Source: Syntrophomonadaceae bacterium | GTDB lineage: Bacteria; Bacillota; Dethiobacteria; DTU022 | Length of the DNA stretch: 39,431 nt | Assembly: GCA_003567725.1 (NCBI GenBank) | Contig: PWYU01000027.1 | Span: forward strand, 1 to 39,431 | Reading direction: 5' to 3' | Shown here: one piece after another, positions 9,123 through 17,174 of the stretch | Layout: each line of letters starts with the position of its first letter | How positions within the stretch are numbered: the stretch's first letter is position 1 | The notes under the pieces: model-generated | The model's input: the letters and a program-made list of their open reading frames with translations, nothing else | Told to the model about the DNA's origin: nothing | Database searches by the model: none | Position numbers and translations under genes: made by a program

Positions 9123-9719
9123 ATGAGTGATAATTACCGGACACTACTTAATAAAGCTTTTCTTGATTGTGACACCGTAGAAGTTGCACGTAAACTCCTG
9201 GGTTTTTCCCTGTGCCGTGAATCGGAAGAAGGCCTGGTTTCTGGAATTATTGTTGAAACTGAGGCTTACCTGAGCAAAAATGATCCGGCCTGTCACGCTT
9301 CAAGGGGTAAAACCAGGCGCAATCGTACCATGTTTGGACCCCCTGGTCTTGCTTATGTTTATTTCATCTATGGTAATTACTATTGTTTTAATGTTGTAAC
9401 CGGGCAAGAAGGTCAGGGCGAAGCAGTTTTAATCAGGGCTTTAGAACCGGTTGAGGGTTTATTGTTGATGCAAAAGCGTCGTGGTAAAAAATGCCCGGTT
9501 GGTAATCTAACCAGCGGCCCGGGCAAACTTTGTCAGGCGTTCGCCATAGATCAAGCTTTTGACGGCCATGACCTGGCCACTAAACCTCTGTACCTGAAAA
9601 ATACTAATTTTACCAGAGGGGCTTTAACCGTTAAAAGTACCCCGCGGATAGGTGTATCAGCGGCCAGTGATAAATGCTTACGTTTTATTATAGATGGAAA
9701 TCATTATTTATCGAGGTGA
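9123..9719 (+). CDS. mpg: 3-methyladenine DNA glycosylase (AAG/MPG family)
   Basis: Removes alkylated and deaminated purines (3-methyladenine, hypoxanthine) to begin base-excision repair. The 198-residue product matches the family throughout: LLGFSL, then VETEAYL (about 44-50) with the catalytic Glu, CHASRGKTRRNRTMFGPPG, the YVYFIYGNYYCFNVV segment with the residues that insert into DNA, LIRALEP, and SGPGKLCQA. ATG start at 9123 has only a weak ribosome site. Its end lies eight bases before the preferred mutS2 start, so the pair is probably co-transcribed. Confidence 0.95.
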   Translation: MSDNYRTLLNKAFLDCDTVEVARKLLGFSLCRESEEGLVSGIIVETEAYLSKNDPACHASRGKTRRNRTMFGPPGLAYVYFIYGNYYCFNVVTGQEGQGEAVLIRALEPVEGLLLMQKRRGKKCPVGNLTSGPGKLCQAFAIDQAFDGHDLATKPLYLKNTNFTRGALTVKSTPRIGVSAASDKCLRFIIDGNHYLSR

Positions 9720-9726
9720 AGATAAT

Positions 9727-12129
9727 TTGCCTGAAGTGATTACAGAACGGGAAATAAAAGTGCTGGAATTTGACCAGATTCGCCGCAGGCTGGCGTCAAT
9801 GACAGTAAGCCCCATGGCTAAAGAAAAGGCTGAAAAGCTGCTGCCTTCTTCAAATTATGCGGTTATCACGCTAAAACAGCAGGAAGCCGGTGAGGGCCGC
9901 CTGATTTGTTCAAAGAATGCTTTTAATCCTTCCAGAGTTGAGGATATTAAGCTTTATTTGTCCAGGGCTTTAAAAGGATCAATGCTTTCGGGGGCAGAAC
10001 TGGCGGTGGTAATGAATTTTCTTAAAGCTGCACTGCGCTGGAACAACTTTTTTAAGAACAGGGATCACCGCGATCTTTACCCTCTGATGGCGGAACTTGC
10101 ACTGGATATCTATACCTGTCCAGGTTTAGTAAAAACCCTGGAACAAACTATTGATCGGGATGGTGTTGTCCTTGACAGTGCCTCTACCACCCTATCCTCG
10201 CTGCGCAAAAAAAAGCTTTCTTATCAGAACAGGATCAGGGAAAAGCTTGATCATTACATCCGGAGCGCCAATTATCGCCGTTACCTGCAAGATGCTTTGA
10301 TAACAATTCGCAGTGGCCGTTACGTCTTGCCAGTAAAGCAGGAATATCGACAGCACCTGGATGGGGTTGTTCATGATCAATCGGCCAGCGGAGCCACAGT
10401 TTTTATAGAGCCTCTGCCGGTGGTGGAAATGCAAAATGCCCTGACTTCCTTGCACCGTCAAGAAGAGGAAGAAATAGAAAGAATTCTGTTTCAGTTGAGC
10501 AGTAAAGTGGCCAGTTCCCAAAAAGAACTGTTTTACAATCGCGATCTTTATGCAAAGCTTGACTTTATCGTTGCCAGGGGCCGTTTAAGCCTTGAAATGT
10601 TAGGAAGAGACCCGCAGTTGCTTGAACAAAATGAACCGGAATTTCAGCTGAATAAAGCGGTCCATCCTTTGTTACAAGGTGAAAAGGTGCCCCTTGAAGT
10701 CAGGCTGGGAGGAGAGGCTCAAACACTGGTGGTCACCGGCCCTAATACCGGCGGGAAAACAGTATCTCTTAAGACCATCGGATTGCTTGCTGTTATGATT
10801 CAGAGTGGATTACAGGTGCCGGCCGGTAAAGATACCAGGTTGACAGTCTTTAAAAAAATTCGAGCCGATATTGGGGATGAGCAAAGCATAGCCCAGTCTT
10901 TAAGCACGTTTTCCGGGCATATGAAAAACATTATTGCCATTGTTGAGGAAGCAGAGCCTGGTTCTCTGGTCCTTTTTGATGAGCTGGGCGCCGGAACAGA
11001 TCCCACTGAAGGAGCTGCCCTGGCAATGGCTATTCTGGAAGAGCTTACCCGTAATGGCGCTTTAACAGTTGCTACTACCCATATTAATGAGCTGAAATTA
11101 TTTGCTCAGGCCCAGGATTATATGCAAAATGCCGCTATGGAGTTTGACCTGGACACCCTGGCACCGACTTACCGCCTCATGCAGGGAATTCCCGGGCAAA
11201 GTAATGCTTTTCATATAGCCGGGCAACTTGGCTTGCCTGGCGGCGTCCTGGATAAAGCCAAAAGTTATATGCATCGTTCCCATGAACAGGTAGAAGCGAT
11301 TATTGCCAGCCTGGTGGAAGATCAACAGCGCTATTCAAGAGATAGCAGGCAGGCGGAACTGGAAAGAAACAAGGCTGAATCACTTTTGGCTGAACTGGAA
11401 AAAGAACGCAACCTGCTTCGGGCCCGGCGAGATGACATTCTAAAACAGGCTCGTGATGAGGCCCGTCAAATTCTAAAAGACGCTAAAAGTTCTGCTGATC
11501 AATTGATAAAAGAACTGCAGGAAATGAAAAAAGCGGGAACTGAAAAACCTCAGGTCAGGGCAGAGCAAATCCGCAGTGAGCTTAATAAAATGCGCCGGGA
11601 TACTGAACAGGAAGCGGACGAAAAGGAAGTAAAAGGTCCTGCTTTGAGCAAAGAGGAAATAGCAGCCGGGCAGACCGTTTATATAAGCAGCTTAAAACAA
11701 CAGGGGGAGGTTATTTCTTTTGCAAGGGATGAGGCCACAGTCCAGGTTGGATCTATTAAAGTCAACCTGCCTATTAGCGAACTGCGGCTGGTCCGGGATA
11801 AAGGAATTGATGAGCAGGAAGAAGGGGAAAATAAAGTTCAAAAGGCTGTTTCCGGGGGCTATAGTGTCCAAAAAGAGCCGATATTGGGTAATTCTATTGA
11901 TTTGAGGGGATTAACCCTTGAGGAAGCCATCCCGCTGGTAGACAAGCATCTTGATAACTCTTTCTGGGCCGGGTTAAAGCAGGTAGATGTAATTCATGGT
12001 AAGGGAACTGGTAAGTTGAAACAGGGTTTACAGGATTATTTAAAAGGGCATAAATTGGTTCGCCAGTTTCGAATTGGATCTCCGAATGAAGGTGGGGAAG
12101 GAGTTACAGTTGTCGAGCTCGAACTGTAA
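9727..12129 (+). CDS. mutS2: Endonuclease MutS2
   Basis: A MutS-like ATPase and Smr endonuclease. In Bacillota, MutS2 suppresses homologous recombination and acts on collided ribosomes. The mismatch-recognition domain of MutS1 is absent, as expected. Visible parts: the core/clamp helices (1-310), Walker A GPNTGGKT near residue 338, Walker B SLVLFDELGAGTDPTEGA near 413, a long charged coiled coil (about 510-620), a KOW-like strand region, and the C-terminal Smr domain (about 722-800, with IDLRGLT and HGKGTGKL). The frame extends to ATG 9694 inside mpg. TTG 9727 is preferred because GAGGTGA sits eight bases upstream and the protein then begins like its family. About 800 residues, full length. 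Confidence 0.95.
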   Translation: MPEVITEREIKVLEFDQIRRRLASMTVSPMAKEKAEKLLPSSNYAVITLKQQEAGEGRLICSKNAFNPSRVEDIKLYLSRALKGSMLSGAELAVVMNFLKAALRWNNFFKNRDHRDLYPLMAELALDIYTCPGLVKTLEQTIDRDGVVLDSASTTLSSLRKKKLSYQNRIREKLDHYIRSANYRRYLQDALITIRSGRYVLPVKQEYRQHLDGVVHDQSASGATVFIEPLPVVEMQNALTSLHRQEEEEIERILFQLSSKVASSQKELFYNRDLYAKLDFIVARGRLSLEMLGRDPQLLEQNEPEFQLNKAVHPLLQGEKVPLEVRLGGEAQTLVVTGPNTGGKTVSLKTIGLLAVMIQSGLQVPAGKDTRLTVFKKIRADIGDEQSIAQSLSTFSGHMKNIIAIVEEAEPGSLVLFDELGAGTDPTEGAALAMAILEELTRNGALTVATTHINELKLFAQAQDYMQNAAMEFDLDTLAPTYRLMQGIPGQSNAFHIAGQLGLPGGVLDKAKSYMHRSHEQVEAIIASLVEDQQRYSRDSRQAELERNKAESLLAELEKERNLLRARRDDILKQARDEARQILKDAKSSADQLIKELQEMKKAGTEKPQVRAEQIRSELNKMRRDTEQEADEKEVKGPALSKEEIAAGQTVYISSLKQQGEVISFARDEATVQVGSIKVNLPISELRLVRDKGIDEQEEGENKVQKAVSGGYSVQKEPILGNSIDLRGLTLEEAIPLVDKHLDNSFWAGLKQVDVIHGKGTGKLKQGLQDYLKGHKLVRQFRIGSPNEGGEGVTVVELEL

Positions 12130-12203
12130 AACTTCCCCTCCCGCTTGTTGTAAGTAATTATTTGAAATGACTAGCACTACTGCGAAACTTATGTCGTGAA
12201 CCA

Positions 12204-12297
12204 GAGCCCGCTAAGCCACGGGGACAGTTACCATCGTCTTCCCTTCGGCCTGCGCTGCGCTTCGGGACGCTCGAACCGTCCCCATGGCACCGCTTAA
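12204..12297 (+). repeat. Palindromic interspersed repeat, copy A
   Basis: An imperfect long hairpin lies between the convergent mutS2 and pbp genes. The outer arms are CTAAGCCACGGGGACAGTT and GAACCGTCCCCATGGC...GCTTA, with a GC-rich inner hairpin around CTGCGCTGCGC. It shares its arms and the central CCTTCGGCC with copies at 15921 and 16271, all in the same orientation. No ORF is present. It may fold in RNA from either strand. Confidence 0.85.
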
Positions 12298-12332
12298 CTC
12301 TTAATCTTTCACTGTAGTACTAGAAGTTATTA

Positions 12333-15155
12333 TTATTCCGAACCAATGGATACAATCAGGCGGACCTGGCTGCCTTCTGGCACTGTTGTGCCGGGTTCGG
12401 GACGCTGTGATATTACTCTATTCCTTGAAACTTCATCGCTGTATTCACGATCAACTGTCCCTACTTTAAGGCCTTCCCTGCTCAGTGCTGATTCAGCCAG
12501 GGCCTGAAAACTACCCGTGACATCTGGAATTACTACCTGACTGTCTTGCTGCCTGACTGCAATTTCACCATCTTCGGTCGCTTCCGTGCTGATATTAACC
12601 ACTGCTGATTCAGAAATATCGCCGCCATCAAATATGGCTGTAAGGTAATAGGTATAGTTCTGGTTCAGTTCGATTTCATTATCTAAGTATTGCCGGGCAT
12701 TGGAACTTAATTCTGCCACAATTGTTTCTGATCCTCCATCAAACGATCTGGAAACTTCAAAACCCATAATGCTGGGCCCATCATAGTCCCATTGTAAAGT
12801 AACACCGTCTGTAAAGACAAAGGCATTAAAATCCGGGATTTCGCTGGTTGTGCTTCCTTGCCGCTCAGCCAGGTCTCTGGTTAAAGTCCTGGTGGGCATA
12901 TCTTCTACATCCTGCGGTTTTCTGCCCGGGCCACCTCGTGATGACCATCTTTCATCGGTTTCTATGTAAGCAGGGCGCCTGTAAAACCTTCCATCATGCA
13001 TATTGCAGCTGCGAGTGGGGGCTTCTTCTTCCAGAAAATAATCATAATTCACTGCATTTGCCTCTGCACAATCCTCAGTGGCCAGTAACCCTGATCTAGC
13101 ACATACTCTTAACCGCACTAAACCATCTGGAATATCAAACTCTTTTATGTCCAGATTTTCGAACTCTTTTAAAAAAACTTCTTGTAAAAAGGCTGTGGAG
13201 TAGCGCCAACCCTGCTTGATTTGGCCCATTCTGGGCTCATCATAACCCATCCAAAATGAAGCTACTAAATTAGGAGTATAGGCAACCAGGTATACGTCTT
13301 TCCACTCATCGGTGGTTCCGGTTTTAGCGGCCACCGGACGGTCTATTCTAAGAGATCCACCAAGGTATTCGGTTACAAAATCCTGCAGGATATCGTTTAC
13401 TAAAAAAGCACTTCGCGGACTGATTACCTGCTGCGGATCGATGTTGTTTTCATAAATAATATTCCCGCCGCGGTCCACTATTTTAGTTATAGTGTGCAGG
13501 TCAACTTTAAGCCCATTATTGGCCAGCACACTATAAGCCTGATTCATATCTATAGCGCTAACCCCTCTGGTAAAACCTCCTAAAGTAAGGCTGAGATTAT
13601 TTTTTTCATCAGGGTGTAAAGTGGTTATACCCATCTTTTCTGCATATTCAGAACCAATTTGCGGGCCCATTTTTTCAAAGGCCCGGATGGCCGGGATATT
13701 GTAAGATTTAAATAAAGACTCTCTGACCGGAGTCATGCCCCGAAATGCGTAATCAAAGTTTTCCGGAAACCAATCTTCTCTGGGTCCAATATAGGGGGAA
13801 TCATCCAGGGTTGAGCCAGGACCGGCTAATACTCCTTCTTCAAATGCTGGAGCATAAGTTATGATCGGTTTTATTGCAGAACCGGGTTGACGTAAGGTAG
13901 CAAAACGTAACACTTCATCTATGTTTTTCGTATATTCACGCCCCCCACCCAGGGCTTTTATCTGGCCGGTGGTAGGATCGGCAAGAACAATAGCTGCCTG
14001 AGGTTGAGCAACACCATTCTCTTCAACAACCAGTTCCTCTATTTGAGCTTGTGTAAGGATCTCGTCTCCGGGTGTTGAGGCAACGGCTTCTCTTACCTGA
14101 TCCATATCAACCATATAGGTGGCCGGATAAAGTTCCTCATCTGCTAAAACATTTTCTACATGCTCTTGGGCAGAGGGTTCAAGGTTAGTGTAAACGCGCA
14201 GGCCGCCGGTATAGATGGCCCGGTATGCTTCATCCCGGGAGCCAAACTCGGGCATGTTGCTCAGGATGCGGATCAATTCATTATGAATTACATAATCTAT
14301 GTAGTGGGGATAAGGATATTCTGTAGCTTTAATTTCAGCATAATTCATATCATTATCAAGAGCCTGCCGGTACTCAGCTTCAGATATATACTCAAGCCTT
14401 TGCATATTATGCAACACTGTTTGCATGCGCTTTTCAGCTTCAACCTGGTTGTCAAAGGGATTGTACACGTTGGGTGAGCGCACAGCTCCAGCCAGCATAG
14501 CTGCTTCATTTAGGTTGACTTCGCTAATACTTTTATCAAAATAATTTAAAGCAGCAGCTTCAACTCCATAAGCCCCATTGCCAAAATAGATTCGGTTCAG
14601 GTATAGTTCCAGGATTTCACTCTTGCTGTACATCTGTTCCATTTGAATGGCCAGCCAGATTTCCTGAATTTTACGTTCATAAGTGGTTTCGGTGGTTAAA
14701 AAGGCATTTTGCGCCAGCTGCTGAGTGATGGTGCTTGCACCCTGAACTATTGAGCCTGCCTGAAAATTGGTATAGGCAGCACGGGCGCTGCCAATAATGT
14801 CAAATCCGAAATGCTCTTCAAACCGCTCGTCTTCAATAGCGATGAAAGCTTCTTTAACATGGACAGGGATTTCATCCAGGCTTACCACAATGCGGTTTTG
14901 TTCTTCATGCATGGCGGTTACCTCTTCCCCGGAGCTGTCATAAAGGTAAGATGTCTCAACGGTTTCCAGCTTTACCGGGTTGATAGGTGGAGCATCATCA
15001 ACATACGTAAAGATCACTGCAGCTGCTGCGCCTCCGGCAATAAGAAATAGCAGCATCCCAATCAAAAATAAATATTTTATGACCCGGAATTTGCTTTTCG
15101 GTTTTTTTTGTTTTACTTTTTTTTGTTGATCAAAAGGCAGTTTTTTCTTTGCCAA
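12333..15155 (-). CDS. Class A penicillin-binding protein (transglycosylase/transpeptidase, PBP1A type) with PASTA tail
   Basis: Polymerises lipid II and cross-links peptidoglycan on the outer face of the membrane. The layout of the 940 residues is: a basic cytoplasmic N-terminus, a membrane anchor about 26-50, a GT51 domain about 85-260 with catalytic Glu in IEDERFEEHFG (Glu109) and GASTITQQLAQN, and a transpeptidase about 385-680 with SAIK (Ser426, Lys429), SYN (484-486) and KTGTT. A fibronectin-III-like segment (about 780-850) and one PASTA domain at the end (VIPDVTG to VRLIVSIGSE) follow. The start is TTG 15155-15153 with AGGAGGT ten bases upstream; no ATG fits. It is the only cell-wall synthase in the window and is transcribed alone. 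Confidence 0.95.
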   Translation of the reverse strand: MAKKKLPFDQQKKVKQKKPKSKFRVIKYLFLIGMLLFLIAGGAAAAVIFTYVDDAPPINPVKLETVETSYLYDSSGEEVTAMHEEQNRIVVSLDEIPVHVKEAFIAIEDERFEEHFGFDIIGSARAAYTNFQAGSIVQGASTITQQLAQNAFLTTETTYERKIQEIWLAIQMEQMYSKSEILELYLNRIYFGNGAYGVEAAALNYFDKSISEVNLNEAAMLAGAVRSPNVYNPFDNQVEAEKRMQTVLHNMQRLEYISEAEYRQALDNDMNYAEIKATEYPYPHYIDYVIHNELIRILSNMPEFGSRDEAYRAIYTGGLRVYTNLEPSAQEHVENVLADEELYPATYMVDMDQVREAVASTPGDEILTQAQIEELVVEENGVAQPQAAIVLADPTTGQIKALGGGREYTKNIDEVLRFATLRQPGSAIKPIITYAPAFEEGVLAGPGSTLDDSPYIGPREDWFPENFDYAFRGMTPVRESLFKSYNIPAIRAFEKMGPQIGSEYAEKMGITTLHPDEKNNLSLTLGGFTRGVSAIDMNQAYSVLANNGLKVDLHTITKIVDRGGNIIYENNIDPQQVISPRSAFLVNDILQDFVTEYLGGSLRIDRPVAAKTGTTDEWKDVYLVAYTPNLVASFWMGYDEPRMGQIKQGWRYSTAFLQEVFLKEFENLDIKEFDIPDGLVRLRVCARSGLLATEDCAEANAVNYDYFLEEEAPTRSCNMHDGRFYRRPAYIETDERWSSRGGPGRKPQDVEDMPTRTLTRDLAERQGSTTSEIPDFNAFVFTDGVTLQWDYDGPSIMGFEVSRSFDGGSETIVAELSSNARQYLDNEIELNQNYTYYLTAIFDGGDISESAVVNISTEATEDGEIAVRQQDSQVVIPDVTGSFQALAESALSREGLKVGTVDREYSDEVSRNRVISQRPEPGTTVPEGSQVRLIVSIGSE

Positions 15156-15191
15156 TTCAGTATTGACCTCCTGAAATAATCTTCTAAATAA

Positions 15192-15200
15192 ATTATACCA
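15192..15200 (-). promoter_or_regulatory. Extended -10 promoter of the penicillin-binding protein gene
   Basis: On the minus strand the sequence reads TGGTATAAT, a TGn-extended perfect -10 element. No good -35 is present (TTTTAG at most). It would start transcription roughly 30 bases before the TTG start. Confidence 0.6.
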
Positions 15201-15286
15201 TAGCTAACCAATAGCTAAAAGATCATTAAAATCTTTAGCCAGATGCTTTTAATTACAAGTTTTATTACAATTAAGCAGGGGTTTAT

Positions 15287-15898
15287 TTAAAAGGTTCCCA
15301 GATGCTCAAATAGCGTTTTTAGAGAACCGCTGTCGGGCAGTATTAGTACGCTTCCGTTTATATCCTCTAATTCTAAACTTAATTCGGTTTTTAGTAAAAT
15401 AAGCTCATCATCAACTGTTTTTGTTTCTGCTATAACAGTGCCCATTACCGCTCCGGCCATATCAATACCCAGTTTTGGCGGTGAAGCTTGAAAAGTCAAA
15501 CCCGTCATGAAAGAAAGCGCGCTCAGGTATGAACCGGTAATAATATTCCCCAGCTCCATCAGGGCGGATTGTTCCATTTCATCATCAGCGGAAGTCTCAT
15601 CGGGCATAATCTTAATCACCAGGTTGCGGGCGGCATGAAAAGGCAGCACAAAAACCAAAACCAATCCTATTTCAGGACATTCGGCTTCACAGAAAGTTGC
15701 GGCTACCAGGCTTTCAGGATCACCGAATGAATCAGGTACATCCTGTAAAGGGGTCACTTTTACTTCAGGCACCTGCATATTTATTTTTTGATCTTGCAGC
15801 ATATTTGAAAGGGCAGTAACTGAATTACCCACTCCAATATTAGCCAGTTCTTTCAATAGATCTTGCTGTTCTTCAGTTATAAATTCATTGTAATTCAC
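15287..15898 (-). CDS. cheC: CheC-type CheY-P phosphatase
   Basis: CheC dephosphorylates the chemotaxis regulator CheY-P and, with CheD, tunes receptor adaptation. The 203-residue product has both copies of the D/S-xxx-E-xx-N phosphatase signature: D13-E17-N20 (DLLKELAN), and S111-E115-N118 (SALMELGN), each followed about 20 residues later by proline. Both sites look intact, as in B. subtilis CheC, unlike single-site CheX. GTG start 15898-15896, about eight bases after AAGGAGGA. No other chemotaxis or flagellar gene is nearby, so its partner genes must lie elsewhere. It might instead act on another CheY-like receiver. Copy B of the palindromic repeat begins about 20 bases upstream of the start. 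Confidence 0.88.
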   Translation of the reverse strand: MNYNEFITEEQQDLLKELANIGVGNSVTALSNMLQDQKINMQVPEVKVTPLQDVPDSFGDPESLVAATFCEAECPEIGLVLVFVLPFHAARNLVIKIMPDETSADDEMEQSALMELGNIITGSYLSALSFMTGLTFQASPPKLGIDMAGAVMGTVIAETKTVDDELILLKTELSLELEDINGSVLILPDSGSLKTLFEHLGTF

Positions 15899-15920
15899 TG
15901 TATCATTCCTCCTTGGGAGG

Positions 15921-16043
15921 GTTTAAGCCACAGGGGACGGTTCCACCGTCTTCCCTTCGGCCTTAAAGCTATTTTTAAAGGGATGTTCGAACCGTCCCCA
16001 TGACGCCGCTTATCATTTAACAAGGACAATAAGCTTATTAGTT
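15921..16043 (+). repeat. Palindromic interspersed repeat, copy B
   Basis: GGGGACGGTTC and GAACCGTCCCC form perfect 11-base inverted arms around an inner hairpin built on CCTTAAA/TTTAAAGG. The 3' part, from TTATCATTTAACAAGG to about 16043, is shared with copy C, so the element is longer than its hairpin. It begins just upstream of the cheC ribosome site. Confidence 0.88.
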
Positions 16044-16270
16044 ACTGTGTTTTTATAATAACACATCTTAAAAAAAACGAATATAGAAAGAATCTATTTT
16101 GTGGTAGAAAAGTATAGATCTGCTTTGCCTCGCTACTGATAGTTCGCATCGTTCAATATCACTTGGGAGTAAAGGCGTTTTCGGAGGCGTTCAACAAATT
16201 CTTGAAAAATGTTACTCTTTAGCATAACAAAAACAATTTAATTCAAAAGCAAAGGTAACTACCCAGGCAT

Positions 16271-16400
16271 AGCCCGCTAAGCCATAGGGGACGTTTCCAC
16301 CGTCTCCCCTTCGGCCTTAAAGCTATGCTTTAAGGGACGTTCGAACCGTCCCCATGGCGCCGTTTATCATTCAACAAGGGCCATAGGCTGAGTAGTTAAA
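16271..16400 (+). repeat. Palindromic interspersed repeat, copy C
   Basis: Same element as copies A and B. The left end AGCCCGCTAAGCCA is shared with A, and the right extension TATCATTCAACAAGG with B. The inner hairpin CCTTAAAGC-TAT-GCTTTAAGG is a perfect 9 bp stem. The outer arms are GGGGACG and CGTCCCC with one imperfect segment. Confidence 0.88.
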
Positions 16401-16403
16401 AGC

Positions 16404-16585
16404 AAAAAAGCCCCGTGTTTTCTGCATCGCCGGGGCTTTTGCCTTTTCTAACTGTAAAAGTCGGGTGTAAAAGGCGGGGCAGAAAATCAAATACGATTGG
16501 ATTAAAAAAACCCGTTGTTTCTAAAATACCGGGGTTTTTACTATTTTAAACTGTAAAAGTCGGGGTAAAAGGCGGGGCTAAAAAT
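16404..16585 (+). repeat. Two tandem 99 bp units, each a terminator-like hairpin plus a conserved purine-rich tail
   Basis: Unit 1 has an A-rich arm and GCCCCG pairing with CGGGGC and T4, then ACTGTAAAAGTCGGGTG and TAAAAGGCGGGGC. Unit 2, offset by 99 bases, repeats this as ACCCG with CGGGGT and T5, then ACTGTAAAAGTCGGGG and TAAAAGGCGGGGC. Where one arm differs (G to A), the opposing arm differs to match (C to T), so pairing is kept. The function is not known. Confidence 0.8.
16406..16440 (+). terminator. Bidirectional terminator-like hairpin (unit 1)
   Basis: AAAAGCCCCG (16406-16415) and CGGGGCTTTT (16431-16440) form a perfect 10 bp stem with a 15-base loop. It has A-rich and T-rich flanks, so it could end transcripts from either side. 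Confidence 0.7.
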
Positions 16586-16637
16586 ATGTAAAGCAAAGGC
16601 CAAATGAATATGTTATAATCAAGATGGGTGAATGAGT

Positions 16638-17057
16638 ATGCCAAAAATGAAAATAAAAATTGCCGATTATTTCATAGTCGGCTTTATTCTTTTTTCAGCC
16701 CTGGCAGGTTTGTGGTTCAATGTGCAGGAAGCCGGGGCAACGGGACAAAAATATGCCGTTATTTACCTGGAGAACGAGCAGGTCGCGGAATTGTCTCTTT
16801 CTCCAGGGGAATCATTTGAATACACTTTTAATTTTGGCCCCGAAGGGGAGCATACAGCCAGGGTGGAAATAGATGATGGAAAAATCAGGATGCTACCTAT
16901 GGGTGAAAAACTTTGCCCAAGAGGGATCTGTTCCCATACCGGGTGGATTGATTATTCATATGAAAGCATTGTTTGCCTGCCCAATCAGATCAGAATTGCC
17001 TTTGTTGAAGGTAGTGTGGAAAGAGATGACCTGGACCTGGATGGGGTTACCTATTAA
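16638..17057 (+). CDS. Membrane-anchored NusG domain II-containing protein
   Basis: A small exported or membrane-anchored protein of about 139 residues. An N-terminal hydrophobic segment (about 11-28, DYFIVGFILFSALAGLWF) is followed by one extracytoplasmic NusG-domain-II beta fold, with the typical CPRGICSHTGWI and IVCLPNQIRI blocks. It shares only this fold with transcription factor NusG; there is no NGN domain. The function is unknown. In other Bacillota, similar genes often sit beside Gx-transporter or redox-carrier genes, but none is visible here. ATG 16638 is chosen over ATG 16632 because GGGTGA ends six bases upstream. A TATAAT lies at 16614-16619. Confidence 0.82.
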   Translation: MPKMKIKIADYFIVGFILFSALAGLWFNVQEAGATGQKYAVIYLENEQVAELSLSPGESFEYTFNFGPEGEHTARVEIDDGKIRMLPMGEKLCPRGICSHTGWIDYSYESIVCLPNQIRIAFVEGSVERDDLDLDGVTY

Positions 17058-17117
17058 ACTAATTATTGTCTGACATGACTGGCAATCCTTAGAGGGTCAT
17101 TTAGATTTGTAATGGCG

Positions 17118-17146
17118 TTGACAAAGGAAATAAAGGTCTATATAAT
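17118..17146 (+). promoter_or_regulatory. Perfect consensus sigma-A promoter for yceD-rpmF-plsX-fab
   Basis: TTGACA (17118-17123), 17 bases, TATAAT (17141-17146), matching the consensus at all twelve positions. Transcription would start near 17153, giving a leader of about 22 bases before the yceD ATG at 17175. No FapR-like palindrome was seen around it. Confidence 0.92.
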
Positions 17147-17174
17147 TACTTTAGTTTTTTTTGGGGTGAGACTG

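Larger units (their letters stand above)
15899..16637. other. Repeat-rich gap between divergent cheC and nusG-II genes
   Basis: The gap holds repeat copy B (15921-16043), 227 bp of AT-rich sequence with no recognisable gene (16044-16270), repeat copy C (16271-16400), and two tandem hairpin units of 99 bp (16404-16585). Intrinsic-terminator-like hairpins are unexpected between divergent genes. They imply either an unrecognised transcript crossing the gap or leader attenuation of the gene at 16638. A TATAAT at 16614-16619 without a convincing -35 may be the promoter of the downstream gene. Confidence 0.7.

Noticed and set aside
16044-16270. A gene or composite element between repeat copies B and C
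   Set aside because: No open frame, RNA motif or transposase is visible, and same-orientation repeats alone do not show mobility.
16431-16585. G-quadruplex from repeated GGGG tracts in the tandem units
   Set aside because: The G tracts are few and far apart, and several pair within clear hairpins.
17112-17174. Longer N-terminus (membrane-like) of YceD
   Set aside because: The hydrophobic extension is translated promoter sequence, and the family begins at the ATG at 17175.
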